64,000 nt of DNA from Peromyscus leucopus (Eukaryota > Chordata > Mammalia > Rodentia > Cricetidae): contig NC_051075.1 in the NCBI RefSeq assembly GCF_004664715.2, forward strand, positions 40,207,458 through 40,271,457. The letters are read 5' to 3'. How positions within the stretch are numbered: the first letter of the stretch is position 1; each line of letters opens with the position of its first letter. The position numbers and the translations under genes are program-made. The notes under the pieces were generated by a model. It searched no databases and had not been told where the DNA came from. It was given only the letters and a program-made list of their open reading frames with translations. Below are positions 60,610-64,000 of the stretch, piece by piece.

Positions 60610-60944
60610 TGTGGGGTGTTTACCCACCACCCCCACATTTTCCCAGAGTTTTCTTGAGTGTGAGTAGCAGGAAATATTATATAGAAGGATTTATTGCAGA
60701 GATAAACAGATAAAAAATAAAGGATAGCCTCGAGAGGGCCAGGAACCTTTTCCAACGGGGGCCCCGACTGTCTCTGGTCCAGGGTTTTTACAGAGACGCC
60801 AAGGGGTGGAGCAAAAGACCTCCTCCCCCAGCACAGCCAAGTGCAGACCATCTCAGACACCTGCACTCAGGCCCGTGGTCCTGATCATCCTCTATTTGGA
60901 CCTGCTGGGTAAAGCCACCGGGAACCCAAGAACGGGCTCCCACA
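60610..60944 (-). repeat. 5' LTR of the class II provirus
   Basis: On the - strand it begins TGTGGGAGCCC and ends CACCCCACA. It carries a TATA-like CTGTAAAAACCC about one third in, and shares the full sequence of the 3' LTR and the solo LTR at 48811-49138. It is followed on the - strand by GAA and then the primer binding site. Confidence 0.9.
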
Positions 60945-61010
60945 TGCAATGTGGCCACAGCAGAGCAGGATTGCTATATTGAGGGGAGACCATCCCTCAC
61001 CACAACCCAA

Positions 61011-61163
61011 CTCCAGGTATAGCCTGACTCCCCAAGCAGTCAGGATACATTTCCCTCCAGAGCTGGGCTGTCCCATTGCAGCTCCAGCCGCCAGAGCTGT
61101 TCCAGCAGCTCCAGGTATCACCTGACTTCCCTGAGCAGTCAGGATACCTTTCCCCAAGAGCTG
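61011..61163. repeat. Two-copy tandem repeat, about 98-bp period
   Basis: CTCCAGGTATAGCCTGACTC with AGCAGTCAGGATACATTTCC at 61011, and CTCCAGGTATCACCTGACTT with AGCAGTCAGGATACCTTTCC at 61109. Confidence 0.8.
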
Positions 61164-61199
61164 CAACACTTGCTTACACTGCCTGCATCTTCCAGAATT

Positions 61200-61680
61200 T
61201 TTGTTTTTACTTATCTCAGACCCTTTCCCCTGAAAACCTTGAGTATTACTTCCAGACCATATACTCATTCTTAGGAGTGATGTCACTTGTGCTGTACAAC
61301 AGCCTAAGTGACTTCTATGTTATCTTAGGGCGTTATGCTAACCTCAGTCAAGTTCCCTAGACCCTAAATTGTGGGCACAGTCTCTGAGTCAACAGTACCC
61401 ATTCTTGGGAAAGAAGTCAGATGGACTTTGTAAGGAATCTCAATGTAAACATGTCTTAAATTGTTGTGCACTTGGAACTGAGTTAATTGGTGCCTACATA
61501 CTTTTTTCCAAAATTGTGCTGTGTTTAAATATGGCTAACGTAAAACGATCTGGGCCAGACTCTAGAAGTCCTGGTCCAGCACTGGTTACAATAAAATTGG
61601 GCCGAACTGAGTTTCAGTCTTACCTCATCCTGACTGTTTTCCCCTGCCTGCTGCAAAGCCAGCAAGGGAATCACCACAGG
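61200..61680 (+). repeat. Unnamed interspersed repeat, copy 2 (LTR-like)
   Basis: Carries the ordered blocks shared with 42800-43215, an AATAAAA near 61591 and an ACCACA end near 61678. No named family recognised. Confidence 0.6.
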
Positions 61681-61699
61681 AACTAATGTAAAAAACAAA

Positions 61700-61850
61700 A
61701 ACCAAAAAAACAGCCAAACACGGTACATGCTTGTAATCCCAGCACCAGGGAACTGGAGACAGTTGGACCCCTAAGGCTTCTGGCCAGCCAGCCTAGCCTA
61801 GTCAATAGCTCCAGGCCAAGGAGAGTTCCTGTCTCGAAAACCAAAGTGGG
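61700..61850 (+). repeat. B1-like diverged SINE
   Basis: CATGCTTGTAATCCCAGCAC, CCTGTCTCGAAAACC. Confidence 0.6.
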
Positions 61851-61852
61851 AG

Positions 61853-62055
61853 CTGGAGAGATGGCTCAGTGGTTTGGATCACTGGCTGCTCTTCCAGAGG
61901 ACCTGGGTTCAATTCCAGCACCCACAAGTTAGCTCAAAGCTGTCTGTAACTCCAGTTCCAGGGGATCTGGCACCCTTCTCCACCCTGCTTGGGCATCAGG
62001 CATACACATGATGCACAGACACCCATATACATAAAATAAAGTAATTTTTAAAAAA
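61853..62055 (+). repeat. B2 SINE
   Basis: GAGCTGGAGAGATGGCTCAG, CTGGGTTCAATTCCAGCACC, ATACATAAAATAAAG tail. Confidence 0.95.
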
Positions 62056-62289
62056 TGAAAAGGCAACAGAAACAGAAAGGTGAATAGTGCTTGAAGAATG
62101 ACAACTGAGATTGACCTCAGGCCTACAAGCATAAACAGACACATACACACACATGTTAATTAATTGTTATGTTCTTCAATTTTGTCATATACATCATTTT
62201 TTTTCAATCTTCATCGTGATATTTTACTTTTTATTTATTACATGTTGAAGAAGTTAGGTCAAAAATCAAAATGAAGCACACAAAAGAGG

Positions 62290-62380
62290 ATGCCAAAAAT
62301 CCCAGCATTCAGGAGGCTGAGGCTGGAGTATCTGACTTAGAGGCCAGCCTGGGCTACCTGGCCAAACTTCTTTTGAAGGA
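62290..62380 (+). repeat. B1-like fragment
   Basis: AATCCCAGCATTCAGGAGGC, GAGGCCAGCCTGGGCTACC. Confidence 0.7.
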
Positions 62381-62651
62381 TAACAAGCATAAAATTATAC
62401 TTCAGTCCTCCGTCAGTCTTCGGTGCATGAGAGCATTGTATTTATGTTCCCAGCTTCCTTTCTGGTGGTTTGGAAATGGTTAGGGCTCCCGTCAATCATC
62501 CTTTGTCTCCCAGGCTTCAAGAGGGGTCTGTAATCTGTAAAATATTAACGGTAAGACGACTAAGTCCCTCCCTATTCACCCAGTGTTTGAAATGTAGTCC
62601 TGCTCTGTTGATCTACATCATTAATATTCCCTGTTAAGAATACTTAACCTG

Positions 62652-62830
62652 GGGCTGGAGAGATGAGAGATGGCTCAGCAGATAAGATCACTGGCCACTC
62701 TGGCTGCTCTTACAAGGGACCTAGGTTCAATTCCCAGCACCCACATGGAAAGTTCACAACTGTCGGTAACTCCAGTTCCAGGGAATGTGGCATCCTCACA
62801 CAGACATACATGCAGGCTAAAAAATTTTTA
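62652..62830 (+). repeat. B2 SINE
   Basis: GGGCTGGAGAGATGAGAGAT (with a small GATGAGA duplication), GGTTCAATTCCCAGCACCC, ACATACATGCAGGC. Confidence 0.95.
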
Positions 62831-63440
62831 AAAACAACAAGAATATTTAAAACCCTGCTCAAATGCTTACACTGGATTTTTAAAATCACATTCAAAACTG
62901 TGGATTGGCACACAAATATCACCCCTGGGCTTAGCGTCACTATAATCTGTATGTGGCATAAATACCATTGGTTAGTGTCTACACATAGCATTTCAAGCAT
63001 TCTCTTTTCTTATTGTTCTGGTTTGTACATCACATCCATGCTGACTGCCCTTCTAACTATATGCAATGATTTTGAGTCTTTAGAATTGGAATATTTAAAA
63101 AAAAAAAAAATAAGTCTACCTGAACAAGGACATCACCTGTATACAATGGTGATGTAGAAAAGGAAAATTAGAGGGTCCTACCCTTAAACAAAGAATTATA
63201 GCCACTAAGGGAAAGGCAGTCTTCCTCCAGGGAGGAGTCCCCTAATTGGTTATCCAATACCAAATGGTCAGCCCTGAAATCATGTGCACGCCACACTGAA
63301 CAGACTCAGCAGAATATACCTATATATTTATGTATATATACATGCGATAATAACAATTTTATATGTAAATGTACTTAACAATAATAAAGAAGAGGAGGCA
63401 AGGAGTTTGAGAGGGACAAAGGGGACTGAAGGAGAGAAGT
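62831..63440. other. Intergenic, nothing recognised
   Basis: AT-rich, no gene seen. Confidence 0.45.
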
Positions 63441-63458
63441 TGAAAGAAGGAAATGTAA

Positions 63459-63620
63459 GCCGGGCAGTGGTGGCGCACGCCTTTAATCCCAGCACTCGGG
63501 AGGCAGAGCCAGGCGGATCTCTGTGAGTTCGAGGCCAGCCTGGACTACCAAGTGAGTTCCAGGAGAGGCGCAAAGCTACACAGAGAAACCCTGTCTCGAA
63601 AAACCAAAAAAAAAAAAAAA
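63459..63620 (+). repeat. B1 SINE, full length, 16-bp target duplication
   Basis: GCCGGGCAGTGGTGGCGC to CTGTCTCGAAAAACC and A-tail. AAAGAAGGAAATGTAA at 63443-63458 and 63621-63636 is identical, suggesting a recent insertion. Confidence 0.96.
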
Positions 63621-63636
63621 AAAGAAGGAAATGTAA

Positions 63637-64000
63637 TCATATTTTAATGTTTCAAATGTAAATAAAAATAATAAAACATATATAAGTTTTTCATATATTA
63701 TGTAAAGAGCAAAACAAAAAATTTTGATCATGTGCCCATGATGTGACTTTATTTTGGGGCAATAACGCCATTTGCCTCCCCCAAAAATATGCACCAAGAA
63801 AGGCTAAAATTTAATAATTATGCAAAATAAAAATTCTTGTGACTATTGTTCTTTGGTGCTGGGTTAAAATGAGGCATCATACCCAGGAAATAATCCTAAG
63901 AAATGAGAAAATGTCCAGTGTGTCATAAAAAGCAGTGATGAAGGATAAGAAACATTTATTCAATACATTTATTGATGATGATGTTGGCACAGAATATATT
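63637..64000. other. Intergenic, nothing recognised
   Basis: AT-rich, no gene or repeat seen to the end. Confidence 0.5.

Larger units (their letters stand above)
53219..60944 (-). mobile_element. Class II (ERVK-like, betaretroviral) endogenous provirus, defective
   Basis: Two direct LTRs (53219-53552 and 60610-60944) flank about 7 kb of internal DNA in - orientation. A tRNA-Lys3 type primer binding site abuts the 5' LTR, a polypurine tract abuts the 3' LTR, and 6-bp flanks CGCAAT/TGCAAT form a target duplication differing by one C-to-T change. The LTRs differ at about 20 positions by eye (roughly 94% identity). Of the genes, only RNase H and integrase remnants (56342-57471) were recognised, with frameshifts. 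No gag, protease, polymerase core or env was recognised, so it needs proteins from elsewhere to have moved. A B1 has inserted at 55166-55325. The provirus landed at the edge of an older LTR. Confidence 0.9.

Overview
The window is mammalian nuclear DNA from a muroid rodent, most likely a cricetid (hamster, vole or deer-mouse group). The B1 SINEs have the form that ends CAAAGCTACACAGAGAAACC, and B2 and B4-type SINEs, Lx-type LINE-1, rodent class II endogenous retroviruses and SPIN-like hAT transposons are all present. The species call is inference. No bacterial, plasmid or CRISPR structure was seen.

The one intact protein-coding gene is Pcnx4 (pecanex homolog 4) on the + strand. Ten coding exons from 11059 to 37147, all with GT..AG introns and matching phases, join in frame into a multi-pass membrane protein of 1180 residues (human about 1172). 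The first coding exon opens inside its own 5' untranslated sequence at 11005, so the promoter and the non-coding first exon are probably left of the window. A likely polyadenylation signal is at 37693-37698. Exons 3 and 5 of the numbering used here (first coding exon = 2) and exon 8 are short and were found from splice signals and family conservation.

1-11000 is upstream sequence or 5' intron: an ancient L1 piece, a twin-primed L1 with a 19-bp target-site duplication, hAT-like rodent repeats and B1s. 11000-37700 is Pcnx4, its introns loaded with B1, B2 and B4 SINEs, LTR relics, one SPIN copy, an L1 3' end with a palindrome, and microsatellites. 37700-48800 is intergenic: SINEs, a decayed intron-flanked exon of a Dhrs7-like short-chain dehydrogenase on the - strand (Dhrs7 is the expected tail-to-tail neighbour of Pcnx4), a degenerate array of about 70-bp units, L1 relics and LTRs.

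48800-64000 is mostly retroelement. It holds a solo class II LTR, a SPIN copy split by a B1, an LTR with a repeat array in U3, and a 7.7-kb minus-strand class II provirus (53219-60944). The provirus has a tRNA-Lys3 type primer binding site, a polypurine tract and a 6-bp target duplication. It keeps only broken RNase H and integrase fragments, so it cannot be autonomous. No clearly novel gene system was found; the best unexplained signals are the degenerate tandem array, the repeated leader next to the primer binding site and the Dhrs7 exon relic.
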